Part shown: positions 1 to 8,429 of the stretch, in pieces
Position numbering within the stretch: position 1 is the stretch's first letter
Layout: every line of letters starts with the position of its first letter
Assembly: GCF_016864375.1 (NCBI RefSeq)
Contig: NZ_CP069354.1
Location: forward strand, 1,302,001-1,366,000
Source of the DNA: Microvirga sp. VF16
Lineage (GTDB): Bacteria > Pseudomonadota > Alphaproteobacteria > Rhizobiales > Beijerinckiaceae
Reading direction: 5' to 3'
DNA length: 64,000 bases
The notes under the pieces: generated by a model
Told to the model about the DNA's origin: nothing
Seen by the model: only the letters and a program-made list of their open reading frames with translations
Databases searched by the model: none
Program-made: the position numbers and the translations under genes

Positions 1-197
1 GCGCCGCAGCCCAGCGTCGGGATAATCTTCGCCTTTCGGCTCAGAACCTGCACATCCAGCTCGACGATGCGAAGGCCGAACTTGGCGAAGCCTTCGAGGA
101 ACTGAAGAAGGCCGAAAGCCTGGAAGACCGCGAGCGGAGCCTGGATGCCGCCATCAGCCAGGCCGGACAGGCGCGCGCCATTCGCGCAACCGCCTGA
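1..197 (+). CDS. C-terminal end of a coiled-coil protein (5' end outside window)
   Basis: An open frame enters from the left edge and ends at TGA 195-197, giving about 64 residues. The visible part is rich in Gln, Glu, Asp, Lys, Arg and Ala with a heptad-like pattern (for example LDDAKAELGEAFEELKKAES), which suggests a coiled coil. No catalytic motif is visible and I do not recognise the family. A strong terminator follows 25 bases after the stop, which supports this being the true 3' end of a transcribed gene. Confidence 0.6.
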   Translation, partial: AAAQRRDNLRLSAQNLHIQLDDAKAELGEAFEELKKAESLEDRERSLDAAISQAGQARAIRATA

Positions 198-222
198 TCT
201 TCCGCGCAAAGAGGGTTTCTTG

Positions 223-261
223 AAAGGGTGCGTCCTGACCGGACGCGCCCTTTCTTATTTT
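223..261 (+). terminator. Rho-independent terminator
   Basis: A 13-bp stem (223-235 with 241-253, one G-T wobble) closes a 5-base loop and runs into CTTATTTT. It ends the coiled-coil gene. It also sits at the 3' end of the acetyltransferase gene on the other strand and could serve both. Confidence 0.8.
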
Positions 262-878
262 CGCGATCCCAGGACCGGAACATGGGGTGCCGCCTCCACC
301 GGAAGAAATCCGAGGAGGCGCGGATCGTCCGCTACCTCAATGGCACGCCGATAGGGCGTGAAGCCCGAGCGCATATAGAAGGCGAGGGCGCTCGGGGAAT
401 CGAGCGTGCAGGTATGGACGAAGAAGCGCTCGATCGGCTGGGAAAAGGCACGGTCGATCGCCTCGTTCATCAGGAGCCGTCCCGCCCCCTGGCCGATGAA
501 CCCGGGAATGAGCCCGAGAAAGGCCAGTTCGACCTCTCCCTCGGATCGAAAGTCGAGTTCGAGCAGGCCGACATCGGCTGCGCCGTCGTGAAGGGCGTAG
601 GCCTCGATCTTGGGATCGTCGAGGATGGCCGCGAGCCTGTCGTCGGGCATCACCGCCCGGCTGAACCAGAGCCAGGGCTCGCCGATTGTCTTGAAGAGCG
701 CTCGGTAGCGTTGATGGTCCTGGCTGATCCGCTGAAGACTCCAGTTGTCCGGCTTTGGGAACGGCGAGAGGGCAGGGCGCTCGCGCATCTCCAGATAGGT
801 GACGATGGTTGCGATCTTGCCCGGCGGTAGGTCCGTATAGCCGTTGAGGTTGAGCGTCACCGCCGATTCCGCTGCCAT
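255..878 (-). CDS. GNAT-family N-acetyltransferase
   Basis: About 207 residues. The C-terminal half has the GNAT fold signature: a beta strand followed by the acetyl-CoA pyrophosphate loop motif PGFIGQGAGRLLM (Q-G-A-G-R), then a helix and the typical late segment SALAFYMRSGF, in which the substrate-bound acetyl-CoA packs. The N-terminal half (with WSLQRIS and WLWFSR) resembles other alphaproteobacterial GNAT proteins but gives no substrate. I chose the ATG at 878 (MAAES) rather than the upstream in-frame start at 953, because the extra 25 residues look non-native. It stands alone, convergent with the coiled-coil gene. Substrate unknown. Confidence 0.8.
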   Translation of the reverse strand: MAAESAVTLNLNGYTDLPPGKIATIVTYLEMRERPALSPFPKPDNWSLQRISQDHQRYRALFKTIGEPWLWFSRAVMPDDRLAAILDDPKIEAYALHDGAADVGLLELDFRSEGEVELAFLGLIPGFIGQGAGRLLMNEAIDRAFSQPIERFFVHTCTLDSPSALAFYMRSGFTPYRRAIEVADDPRLLGFLPVEAAPHVPVLGSRK

Positions 879-1134
879 GTGCCTATGCCTTTTGCAAAGT
901 CGTAAAAGATAGGAGAAGTAATGCTTGATAAGGGCGTTGCCTCCCAACGTCACGCTTCTTCCGGCAGCGCTTCCAACCGGCCCGGCATTCCTCCACGAAA
1001 ATTGCTCGGCCTCTATCCCTTCAGACCGGTGCCAGCATTGGACCTTATGTCATGCCGCAGCAAGGCATAATCCCCTTGCGGAGCAAAGGGATTGTGGGCA
1101 CAGAGGAGACCGATGAGGGAGTTCTGCCGGCTCG

Positions 1135-2148
1135 ATGAGGAATGTGCGTGAGTTCATTTGGCCCGTGATCGGGCTGCTGGCAGTCGTCGTGTCAGGCTGG
1201 CTTCTTTATCGTGAGCTGCGCGGCATGTCCCTCGACGATGTGTGGGATAGCCTGACCGCCGTTCCGCCTCAGCGCTATGCCCTAGCGGCGCTCTCCACCC
1301 TCGTCGCCTACGCTGCGCTCGCTTGGTACGACCGGATCGCCCTGCTGCACTTGGGCGTACGCCATATTTCGTGGTTGTTCGTGTCGATCACCTCGTTCAC
1401 GACCTATGCCCTGTCCCATAACATCGGCGCCTCGGTCTTCTCCGGTGCCGTCGTGCGCTACCGGGCTTACACCTCGAAAGGCCTGGGCGCCCCGCAGATC
1501 GCCGTGCTGGTGGCCTTGTGTTCCTTCACCTTCGGCCTCGGCACCATTCTCCTCGGCGGCGTCGTGCTGGTCGCCGATCCGACCCTGCTGCACCGTCTCG
1601 AAGACCTTATGCCGTCGATGCTCACCAATCCGGCGACGGCCCGCGTCGTTGGCTTCCTGCTTCTCGGCTTTGTTGCGCTTTATGTGGTCGGTTCCATCCT
1701 GCATCTCCCGCCGCTCGTCATCCGCAAGGCCAAGCTGGAATATCCCCGTCCTGCCGTCATGACGCGCCAGCTGATTGCTGCTCCGCTCGAACTTCTGGGG
1801 GCCGCCGGCATCATCTATTTCGTGCTCCCGGCCCATCTCGAGCCTAGCTTCATCATCGTGCTCGCCGTCTTCCTGGCGTCGTTCTCGGCTGCGCTCGTCA
1901 GCCATGCTCCCGGAGGGCTCGGCGTGTTCGAGCTCGTCTTCCTCACGGCCATGCCGGACATCCCCAAGGCGGACGTGCTGGCGGCGCTGATAATCTTCCG
2001 GCTCTTCTACCTCCTGATCCCCTTCGGCCTCTCGCTCGTAGTCGTCCTGATGTTCGAGCGAGCACGACTGGCGCAGGCCTGGCGCGGCCGGATAGCGGCC
2101 GCGGACGGATCCGTGCCGCCACCGCCCCTGTCCTCCTCCGATCAATGA
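1135..2148 (+). CDS. Lysylphosphatidylglycerol synthase-like (UPF0104/YbhN) integral membrane protein
   Basis: 337 residues with around eight hydrophobic segments spread from residue 8 to about 310. The pattern matches the transmembrane flippase-like domain of MprF/YbhN (UPF0104): an HNIGASVFSGAVVRYRAY segment near residue 95 and SHAPGGLGVFELVF near residue 255 are characteristic. There is no aminoacyl-transferase domain, so it is the membrane half only. Such proteins are linked to lipid or lipid-linked sugar movement; the actual cargo cannot be told. Its stop overlaps the next gene's start (ATGA at 2145-2148), so it is translationally coupled to a methyltransferase. Confidence 0.85.
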   Translation: MRNVREFIWPVIGLLAVVVSGWLLYRELRGMSLDDVWDSLTAVPPQRYALAALSTLVAYAALAWYDRIALLHLGVRHISWLFVSITSFTTYALSHNIGASVFSGAVVRYRAYTSKGLGAPQIAVLVALCSFTFGLGTILLGGVVLVADPTLLHRLEDLMPSMLTNPATARVVGFLLLGFVALYVVGSILHLPPLVIRKAKLEYPRPAVMTRQLIAAPLELLGAAGIIYFVLPAHLEPSFIIVLAVFLASFSAALVSHAPGGLGVFELVFLTAMPDIPKADVLAALIIFRLFYLLIPFGLSLVVVLMFERARLAQAWRGRIAAADGSVPPPPLSSSDQ

Positions 2149-2972
2149 CCCATTCCTGGCGACGGCTGCGCTTCGGCCTCTCGACGCTGCTTGGCGTCAA
2201 GCAACTCGGCTTCTTCATTCCCTATCGCTATGCCGATAGCGTCGAGCCGCAGGATTACCCGGCGCTGCGCCCGTCGTTCGAGGCAGCGCGGCCGCGTTTT
2301 TCCGGGGTGCTGGAGGCTATCGAGAGCCATGCGGACGATCTGCGTTCCATCCTGCAGGGCAGGGGACCGGCACGCTTCGATCAAAGCTGGTTCCCCCGTC
2401 TCGATGCGGCTGCCGCTTATGCCATCTCTCGCCGAGAGAAGCCGCAGCGGATCGTGGAAATCGGCTCCGGTCACTCGACGCGTTTCATGGCCCAGGCGGT
2501 GCTGGACGGGGAGTTGTCCACCCGGATCACCTGCATCGATCCCGCTCCCCGGGCTACGTTAAAGAAGCTCAATGTGGAGCATCAGCAGGCTCTCCTGCGG
2601 GAGGTGGACCCGGCCGTGTTCGAGGCGCTTGAAGCCAGAGACATTCTCTTCATCGATTCCAGCCACATTGCTATGCCCGGCACCGATGTGGACCGCCTCT
2701 TCCTCGACGTGCTGCCGCGCCTTGCCAGCGGGACGCTGGTCCACGTTCACGACATCACGCTGCCCTATGCTTACCCGGAAATCTGGGACTGGCGGGGGTA
2801 CAACGAGCAACTACTCGCCGGTGCGCTCCTGCAGGGCGGTGGTTACGAGCTCGTCTTCGCGAGCCATTATGTGGTGAGAGACGTCAGCTCGGCCCTGTCA
2901 CGGGGTATCCTGTCCGAGCTGCCGCTGGTCTCCGGCGCGCACGAGACCAGCCTCTGGCTGCGGAAGCAATAA
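2145..2972 (+). CDS. Class I SAM-dependent methyltransferase (Methyltransf_24 type)
   Basis: 275 residues. Motif I (IVEIGSGHSTRFMAQAV) binds S-adenosylmethionine, followed by an acidic strand end (ITCIDPAP), and a later DILFIDSSH strand with HVHDITLPYAYPEIW. The arrangement fits class I methyltransferases of the Methyltransf_24 group, often found near surface polysaccharide or lipid genes. The start overlaps the stop of the membrane protein by four bases. The pair may modify and move a membrane lipid, but that is inference. Substrate not determinable. Confidence 0.8.
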   Translation: MTHSWRRLRFGLSTLLGVKQLGFFIPYRYADSVEPQDYPALRPSFEAARPRFSGVLEAIESHADDLRSILQGRGPARFDQSWFPRLDAAAAYAISRREKPQRIVEIGSGHSTRFMAQAVLDGELSTRITCIDPAPRATLKKLNVEHQQALLREVDPAVFEALEARDILFIDSSHIAMPGTDVDRLFLDVLPRLASGTLVHVHDITLPYAYPEIWDWRGYNEQLLAGALLQGGGYELVFASHYVVRDVSSALSRGILSELPLVSGAHETSLWLRKQ

Positions 2973-2986
2973 AGCGGGAACCGCTC

Positions 2987-3289
2987 TTAAGCCACGGCCG
3001 TGGACCTCTGTCCCGGCTCCGGCACCACGATACCTGCCTCCATGTACTCGTTCAGCTTGTTGCGCAGGGTTCGGATCGAGATGCCGAGGATCCGCGCGGC
3101 GTGGGTCCGGTTGCCGAAGCAATAGGCGAGGGTGTCGAGGATCAGGTGGCGTTCCACATCGGCGATGGTGCGCCCCACCAGGATTCGCCTCAAGGCATCA
3201 ACGGTCTGTTCCGCTTCAGCGGGGGTATCTGAACCTGCATTCGCGTGGGATGAACCTTGCTGTTCCAACGAAACCGGGATGCCAAGCAC
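2987..3289 (-). CDS. Small Fis-type helix-turn-helix protein
   Basis: 100 residues. The C-terminal part (about residues 40-85) is a Fis-family HTH_8 domain: VERHLILDTLAYC, then NRTHAARILGISIRTLRNKL as the helix-turn-helix. This is the DNA-binding end of NtrC-type activators such as FlbD, but no AAA+ or receiver domain precedes it; the N-terminal 40 residues are polar and probably disordered. It may therefore be a stand-alone nucleoid or flagellar-type regulator. A near-consensus CtrA site lies about 55 bases upstream. It is the next gene after sciP on the same strand, separated by a terminator. Confidence 0.8.
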   Translation of the reverse strand: MLGIPVSLEQQGSSHANAGSDTPAEAEQTVDALRRILVGRTIADVERHLILDTLAYCFGNRTHAARILGISIRTLRNKLNEYMEAGIVVPEPGQRSTAVA

Positions 3290-3342
3290 GATGTGAGCCT
3301 GCCTTAAGGGAAGTGATTCAGGAGTTTATGCTCATTGTATGG

Positions 3343-3357
3343 TTAGAAAGGTCTTAA
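3343..3357. promoter_or_regulatory. Candidate CtrA site upstream of the Fis-type gene
   Basis: TTAG-N7-TTAA, one base off the CtrA consensus TTAA-N7-TTAA. It lies 54 bases before the start at 3289. Short motif, so chance occurrence is possible. Confidence 0.35.
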
Positions 3358-3377
3358 CGGCCTAGCTTCCGGCTAAT

Positions 3378-3414
3378 GAAAAAGGCGCTGGCTCGGATGA
3401 GCAGCGCCTTTTTC
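3378..3414 (-). terminator. Terminator of sciP (potentially bidirectional)
   Basis: Stem 3378-3390 with 3402-3414 (GAAAAAGGCGCTG and its complement), 11-base loop, A/T tracts on both sides. It lies 22 bases beyond the sciP stop. Confidence 0.8.
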
Positions 3415-3435
3415 ATTGCGAACTCTTGGACGTGC

Positions 3436-3711
3436 TTATTGCCGGTATTGCTGGATGCGCGTGGTGCGCAGGCCGGCCAGGCCATGCTGGTCGATGGACA
3501 TCTGCCAGCTTAAAAATTCCTCGGTGGTCAGCGTGTAGCGCTGACAGGCTTCTTCGAGGCTCAGCAGCCCGCCGCGGACGGCAGCGACAACCTCGGCTTT
3601 GCGACGGATGACCCAGCGGCGGGTGCCGGAGGGGGGAAGGTCGGCAATCGTCAGGGGACTGCCATCGGGCCCAATGACATACTTGACCCTTGGGCGGTGG
3701 GGTTCGGTCAT
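3436..3711 (-). CDS. sciP: SciP-type CtrA inhibitory protein (DUF1153)
   Basis: 91 residues, the usual size. The sequence carries the family hallmarks: RPRVKYVIGPDGSPLTIADL, then RRWVIRRKAEVVAAVRGG and a helix-turn-helix LSLEEACQRYTLTTEEFLSW. In Caulobacter, SciP binds CtrA and blocks its promoters in G1 cells, tying flagellar and cell-cycle transcription to the cycle. I use the ATG at 3711 (MTEPHRP), which matches known family starts, instead of an in-frame start five codons earlier. A CtrA-like box lies about 60 bases upstream, in keeping with CtrA control of sciP known from Caulobacter. Confidence 0.93.
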   Translation of the reverse strand: MTEPHRPRVKYVIGPDGSPLTIADLPPSGTRRWVIRRKAEVVAAVRGGLLSLEEACQRYTLTTEEFLSWQMSIDQHGLAGLRTTRIQQYRQ

Positions 3712-3769
3712 GATACGCTCACACAAAAATTCAACGACCTTTGACAGGCTCGAACCTACGCGACGGGAC

Positions 3770-3784
3770 TTAATGTTTTCCTAA
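3770..3784. promoter_or_regulatory. Candidate CtrA site upstream of sciP
   Basis: TTAA-N7-CTAA, which read from the other strand is TTAG-N7-TTAA, the same form as the site upstream of the neighbouring Fis-type gene. 59 bases before the sciP start. Confidence 0.4.
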
Positions 3785-3877
3785 GCCCATCAGGTGGTTA
3801 CGAGAATGCCTAAGCTTAGCCATAAACGTTAACGTTGGCTTATTGCCGCGCACTTTCCCTTTAAGAATTGTGGCGCA

Positions 3878-4036
3878 AGAGCATCGGACCAAAAGTGGAC
3901 TTGCACTTTTGGGATCCATTCCGATGCTCATCCTCTGAGCTGGCGCATCGTTCTGTGCGGACCCAGGGGGCCGCATCAGCGACCCGAAGGGCCACGCCGG
4001 TGAAAACCGGGTCCACTTTTCCGCACGATGCGCTAT
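3878..4036. repeat. Dispersed palindromic repeat, long copy
   Basis: Begins AGAGCATCGG and ends CGCACGATGCGCTAT. An inner hairpin pairs 3879-3888 with 3920-3929. Shorter relatives occur at 10957-11030 and 30683-30779. Together with sciP promoter DNA it fills the 380-base gap before mnmA; I see no gene there. Confidence 0.75.
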
Positions 4037-4094
4037 AGAAGGGCTTTGAAACCCCTCCCGTGCGCCGCCTTGAACGGCGCCTCTGGATGGAAAC

Positions 4095-5249
4095 ATGCTC
4101 AATTCGCTAGACCTTCCCACCGATCCCTCGAAGACCCGCGTCGTGGTTGCGATGTCCGGCGGCGTGGATTCGTCGGTCGTCGCAGCCCTGCTCAAGCGCG
4201 AGGGCTACGATGTCCTCGGCATCACGCTCCAGCTCTACGACCATGGCGCCGCCACTCACCGCAAGGGCGCCTGCTGCGCCGGCCAGGACATCTACGATGC
4301 CCGCCGGGTGGCGGAGGCCATCGGCATCCCCCATTACGTGCTCGACTACGAGGCCCGCTTCCGCGAGGCCGTGATCGACCGCTTCACCCAGAGCTATCTG
4401 GCGGGCGAGACGCCGATCCCTTGCGTCGAGTGCAACCGCTCCATCAAGTTCCGCGATCTCCTGGAGACTGCCAGGGAGCTCGGCGCTGATGTGCTTGCCA
4501 CGGGCCATTACGTGGCAAGCCGCGCCCTGTCAGACGGGCGCCGTGCGCTCCACCGGGCAGCCGATCCGGACAGGGACCAGAGTTATTTTCTTTATGCTAC
4601 CACCCCGGAGCAGCTCGACCTTCTGCGCTTCCCCTTAGGCGAGTTGCCCAAGGAGAAGACCCGCGAGCTGGCGCGCGAATTCGGTCTTACCGTGGCGGAG
4701 AAGGCCGACAGCCAGGACATCTGTTTTGTGACGCAGGGCCGCTACAGCGACGTGATCGAGCGCTTGAAGCCCGGTGCCGTGCAGGGCGGCGAGATCGTCC
4801 ATGTGGATGGCCGCGTACTCGGCCGCCACGAGGGCATCATCCATTACACGGTAGGGCAGCGGAAGGGGCTCGGCCTCTCCGTCGGCGAGCCGCTCTATGT
4901 CGTGCGCCTTGAGGCCAAGGAGGCTCGGGTGGTGGTCGGTCCCCGCGAGGCTCTGGCCACCCGTCTGATCCGCGTGACGGACATGAACTGGCTCGGTGAC
5001 GTGCCCCTCGAAGCCTTGGGCGAGAAGGGGATGGAGGTGGCTGTGCGCGTCCGCTCCACCCGCGAGCCGCGTCCGGCCACGCTGAGATCCACAGGAACTC
5101 ACACGACGGTCGAGCTGTTTTCGGCCGAAGATGGGGTGTCTCCCGGTCAAGCTTGTGTCATCTATGAGAGCGATGCTCCCCGGGCACGCGTGCTTGGCGG
5201 GGGTACCATTGCTCGCACGCTAGCCGAAGCCGCACCCGCCGCGGCCTGA
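4095..5249 (+). CDS. mnmA: tRNA-specific 2-thiouridylase MnmA
   Basis: 384 residues. Cytoplasmic enzyme that activates U34 of tRNA Lys, Glu and Gln with ATP and inserts sulfur from the TusA/IscS relay, giving s2U34. The PP-loop [11 protein letters not shown] lies near residue 18. The two catalytic cysteines sit in [11 protein letters not shown] (about residue 117) and [12 protein letters not shown] (about residue 213), matching the known Cys pair of the family. The C-terminal beta-barrel segments ([21 protein letters not shown]) are present, and full length is normal. A TusA-like gene lies elsewhere in the window (43957-44187), though the two need not act together. Confidence 0.96.
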   Translation: MLNSLDLPTDPSKTRVVVAMSGGVDSSVVAALLKREGYDVLGITLQLYDHGAATHRKGACCAGQDIYDARRVAEAIGIPHYVLDYEARFREAVIDRFTQSYLAGETPIPCVECNRSIKFRDLLETARELGADVLATGHYVASRALSDGRRALHRAADPDRDQSYFLYATTPEQLDLLRFPLGELPKEKTRELAREFGLTVAEKADSQDICFVTQGRYSDVIERLKPGAVQGGEIVHVDGRVLGRHEGIIHYTVGQRKGLGLSVGEPLYVVRLEAKEARVVVGPREALATRLIRVTDMNWLGDVPLEALGEKGMEVAVRVRSTREPRPATLRSTGTHTTVELFSAEDGVSPGQACVIYESDAPRARVLGGGTIARTLAEAAPAAA

Positions 5250-5271
5250 GGTGCTTACCTAGGGATAGTTT

Positions 5272-5913
5272 ATGACGGATGGAGCGACCACCGTCCTGAT
5301 GCGCAAGGCCTATGCGCGTTGGGCTCCGATCTACGACCTCGTCTACGACAAGCTGACCGAGCCGGCGGCTCGTGCGGCCGTGGATGCCGCCGTCGCCTGC
5401 GGTCCCAGGGTGCTGGAGGCGGGTGTCGGCACGGGATTGTCCCTCGGCTACTACCCCAGGCATGCCGAGGTTTACGGGGTCGATCTCTCCAAGGACATGC
5501 TCCGCCGCGCCCAGGACAAGGTCGAGAAGAGGGGGCTCAGCCACGTGAAGAGCCTGCAGGTGATGGACGTCACCCATCTCGGCTTTCCGGATGAGAGCTT
5601 CGACGCGGTCACGGCCCAGTTCATCATCACCCTCGTGCCGGAGCCCGAGACGGCCCTCAGCGAGTTCATGCGCGTGCTGAAGCCGGGCGGCGAGATCGTG
5701 CTCGCCAACCATTGGGGCCAGCCTTCGGGCCCGATCGCGGCCCTGGAGGAACTGGCCTCGCCCGTCGTCAAGGCCATCGGCTGGAGCTCGGCCTTCAAGG
5801 CGGCCCGGGTCGAGGACTGGGCGCGCGGGACCGGCCGCATGGAGGTCGTGGAACTGCGGTCCCTGTTCCCGGTTGGGTTCTTCAAGCTGATGAGAATCAG
5901 GAAGAAGGCCTAA
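5272..5913 (+). CDS. pmtA: Phosphatidylethanolamine N-methyltransferase-like SAM methyltransferase (PmtA type)
   Basis: 213 residues. The N-terminal YARWAPIYDLVYDKLTEPA and SAM-binding VLEAGVGTGLSLGYYP match the Rhodobacter-type PmtA proteins that methylate phosphatidylethanolamine stepwise to phosphatidylcholine at the inner membrane. The later FIITLVPEPETALSEF and VLKPGGEIVLANHWG segments complete the class I fold. Related methyltransferases act on other small molecules, so the assignment is strong for the family and moderate for the substrate. It follows mnmA by 22 bases and may share its transcript. Confidence 0.8.
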   Translation: MTDGATTVLMRKAYARWAPIYDLVYDKLTEPAARAAVDAAVACGPRVLEAGVGTGLSLGYYPRHAEVYGVDLSKDMLRRAQDKVEKRGLSHVKSLQVMDVTHLGFPDESFDAVTAQFIITLVPEPETALSEFMRVLKPGGEIVLANHWGQPSGPIAALEELASPVVKAIGWSSAFKAARVEDWARGTGRMEVVELRSLFPVGFFKLMRIRKKA

Positions 5914-6013
5914 GGGCTGCCACACTGGCGGGGGCTTGAGACCGAGGTGACTTTCGGGGCTCGGGCCCTATTTGCATGGGAGCGGCGACCTGTTCAGCAC
6001 GAAAGCCATTCCC

Positions 6014-6232
6014 ATGCGCCTCTTCATGTTCACCTCCCAAGCCAAGGACGACCTGCATGCATTTGCGGGCGATGAGGCAGGCAGCAAGCTTCCGGCCAAA
6101 TATGCGCCCTGGGGGCTGACCGGCACGTTGGGCTCCCGCGAGGCCCCGCCGCACAAGTTCTCCCGCAAGACCATCGAACACGCGATTTCGACCGATGGCT
6201 TTCAGCTCTGGCGCATGAAGCCGAAGGGCTGA
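6014..6232 (+). CDS. Small conserved-looking hypothetical protein
   Basis: 72 residues starting MRLFMFTSQAKDDLHAF. It contains a globular-looking WGLTGTLG...PPHKFSRKTIEHAI stretch and ends with WRMKPKG. No domain recognised. Codon use looks like the neighbours. I chose ATG 6014 rather than the in-frame ATG 5972 because the upstream 14 codons look untranslated; the ribosome binding site is weak in both cases. It is followed by a tRNA gene. Confidence 0.55.
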   Translation: MRLFMFTSQAKDDLHAFAGDEAGSKLPAKYAPWGLTGTLGSREAPPHKFSRKTIEHAISTDGFQLWRMKPKG

Positions 6233-6309
6233 CAGATCTGCGGGCTGGAACTTTCGGAGCCTTTCAAAAGACGGCTTTCACAAATCCGCAGCTTAGGCGC
6301 GCGTCTTTC

Positions 6310-6339
6310 TTGACACTGGGGGGCAACCTTCCCTATATC
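6310..6339 (+). promoter_or_regulatory. Sigma-70-type promoter of the tRNA gene
   Basis: TTGACA at 6310-6315 and TATATC at 6334-6339, spaced 18 bases. Transcription would start near 6346, about 30 bases before the mature tRNA. Confidence 0.7.
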
Positions 6340-6376
6340 GCCCATGCCTGACGCGGGGCTAAGCCCCGCTTCCCGG

Positions 6377-6453
6377 GGCGGAGTAGCTCAGTTGGTCAGA
6401 GCAGAGGAATCATAATCCTTGTGTCGGGGGTTCAAATCCCTCCTCCGCTACCA
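6377..6453 (+). tRNA. tRNA-Met (CAU anticodon)
   Basis: 77 bases including the encoded CCA. The acceptor stem pairs 6377-6383 with 6443-6449, and the anticodon loop is ATCATAA with CAU in the reading position. The T-arm has GTTCAAAT. The overall sequence matches the elongator tRNA-Met usual in Rhizobiales. A CAU anticodon could also be tRNA-Ile2 (lysidine-modified), so the identity is likely but not certain. Confidence 0.9.
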
Positions 6454-6604
6454 TCCCTTTCCAAGATAAAATGTACGTGCGGTCCGCACGGCGACGTGCC
6501 CGGGGCCATGCTCGGATGCAGTCGGAGAGCAATTGTAATTTGGTTCGTCTTTAGGACTTGCCGCGGTGGTCTCTGAGACGGTCAACACCTCCCTCAAGCG
6601 CGGA

Positions 6605-8131
6605 TCAGGCCGCTTCATGCGGGAGAAGGGCACCCTGAAATTTGGCTCCGTCCTCCGGACTGCGCACGCAGTTCCGGCCTGCCGCTTTCGCCTGATAGAG
6701 CGCTTGGTCCGCAGCATCGAGGAAAGCAGCCCGCTCGCTTCCGCGCGACGGCTGGACTGAGGCGATCCCGATGCTGGCCGTCACCGTCTGGTACGGGCTG
6801 CCTTCATGCGCGATGCCCATGGCGATGATGGTTTGGCGAATGTTCTCGGCAATCAACCGAGCGCCGGCAAGATCCGTCTCGGGCAGGACAATGGCAAATT
6901 CCTCTCCGCCATACCGAGCTGCGACATCGCGAGGGCGGCGGATATTGGTCTCAAGCGTGCTGGCGATCCCACGGAGAACTTCATCGCCTCGCCCATGACC
7001 ATAGCGGTCGTTAAAGCTCTTGAAATAGTCTGCATCGACAAAAAGAAGCGACAGGACTGAGCCGGAACGAATGGCTTGACGCCACTCACGCTCGAAGGTT
7101 TCGCGGAAGGCACGACGGTTCGGCAGTCTCGTCAGATCATCGGTTCGCGCGATGCGCCGGAGCTTGGTTTCCGCTCTCGTGCGGCGTTTCAATTCACGCT
7201 GAAACAGATACGTGAGTCCGACGACGGCGCAACACAGCGCGAGTGTCGCAAGGCTGAGGACGAGAGCCTTTCGTTGCCAGGCCGAAAAGATCTCATCAAC
7301 AGAGAGAGCGACGGTGAGAACGAGCGGATACTTGTTCAATCGTTCGAAGGAGATGATGCGGCGAACACCATCGATCGGCGAGATCGAGTCGAAGGTGCCG
7401 GATTTCGCCTGGAGAAGGCGCTGGACATGCGGAGAGGCACCCAGGTCCTGATTGATCTGGCCCGCATCATAAGGGTAGCGCGTCAGCAGGATGCCATCAT
7501 AGCGGAAGAGATTGATAGCTCCTTGCTGGCCGAGGATCAGATTGTCGAACTGTTGATTGATGGTGGCCAGGGGCATCGATCCCATCACAACCCCAGCAAA
7601 GCGTCCGGCAGAATCCGATAACCTCCGGCTGAATCCGATGCTGAGGTCGCCACTCCGTGTTCTGCTTGCGAAGGGGCGGCTGACATATAGACCGATGTGG
7701 TTGTTCTCTTTGTGCGCGACGAAATACTCGCGATCCGAAACATTGAGAGACCGCGAGGCGATGACAGGACCGGCATCGGCGATGAGATTGCCATCTTGGT
7801 CCACAACCAGCAGCGTTCCCATGAAGGAGGCCGAGACGGCGCGATCAAAGAGCATCCGGTATTGAAGGTCTGGAGGGAGTTGCTGAACGCTGAGATATCT
7901 CAGCCCCTCCATTGCTCCCTTCAGCGACAGATCGAGCAGCTCGAGGTTGCCGTCGAGATCGCGCGCGATGGTGGTCAGCACATTTCGCGAGGATTTTTCA
8001 GCCTCATGCCATGTGTTCTGGCGATCCATCCAAAGCGTATGCGCCGAAATCCCGAGGATGCCCAGGGCGATCACGCCTGCAATCAGGTGTAAGTAGACTT
8101 CTGAGAACAGACGTTTCATTCGGCGCTGCAC
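6605..8131 (-). CDS. Membrane-anchored diguanylate cyclase (dCache + GGDEF)
   Basis: 508 residues. A transmembrane helix at about residues 10-30 and another at about 285-310 flank a periplasmic sensor of the Cache kind (contains SDREYFVAHKENNHIGLYVSRPF). The cytoplasmic GGDEF domain begins at about residue 330 (DDLTRLPNRRAF) and has the active site YGGEEFAIV. Five residues before it is RPRD, the RxxD inhibitory site that binds c-di-GMP. It should therefore make c-di-GMP and be product-inhibited. It lies about 4 kb from the exopolysaccharide run whose Alg44 protein has a c-di-GMP-binding PilZ domain; a functional link is plausible but unproven. Confidence 0.92.
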   Translation of the reverse strand: MQRRMKRLFSEVYLHLIAGVIALGILGISAHTLWMDRQNTWHEAEKSSRNVLTTIARDLDGNLELLDLSLKGAMEGLRYLSVQQLPPDLQYRMLFDRAVSASFMGTLLVVDQDGNLIADAGPVIASRSLNVSDREYFVAHKENNHIGLYVSRPFASRTRSGDLSIGFSRRLSDSAGRFAGVVMGSMPLATINQQFDNLILGQQGAINLFRYDGILLTRYPYDAGQINQDLGASPHVQRLLQAKSGTFDSISPIDGVRRIISFERLNKYPLVLTVALSVDEIFSAWQRKALVLSLATLALCCAVVGLTYLFQRELKRRTRAETKLRRIARTDDLTRLPNRRAFRETFEREWRQAIRSGSVLSLLFVDADYFKSFNDRYGHGRGDEVLRGIASTLETNIRRPRDVAARYGGEEFAIVLPETDLAGARLIAENIRQTIIAMGIAHEGSPYQTVTASIGIASVQPSRGSERAAFLDAADQALYQAKAAGRNCVRSPEDGAKFQGALLPHEAA

Positions 8132-8374
8132 AAATCTCGTTAGAATATATTCTATAGACGATCCTAATAGATTGTTACAACGCGGGAGTGTGAAACTATT
8201 TGATAGGCAATTGCTCTAACAAGATTAGCCTTCAAGCTTCACAGTGCTGTTTTACGCGAGATAACGTTGCAATACCTGTATCGATTATTAACATAGATCA
8301 GTCTCGTGAGGCGTATGTTCTTTGTTTGAAGGTTGCCGCTTCTTTCTCGGGTGAGTAGGTCGCTCCGATTTGCG

Positions 8375-8415
8375 AAAAAACCTTGGGCGCAGTCGAGACT
8401 TTGCCGACTGCGCCC
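8375..8415 (-). terminator. Terminator of the TerC gene
   Basis: On the minus strand an 11-bp stem (8405-8415 with 8385-8395) is followed by AAGG and a run of six T (8375-8380). The rest of the gap 8132-8374 is AT-rich promoter DNA for the diguanylate cyclase; no gene seen. Confidence 0.85.
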
Positions 8416-8429
8416 GATTGGTTCGACGT

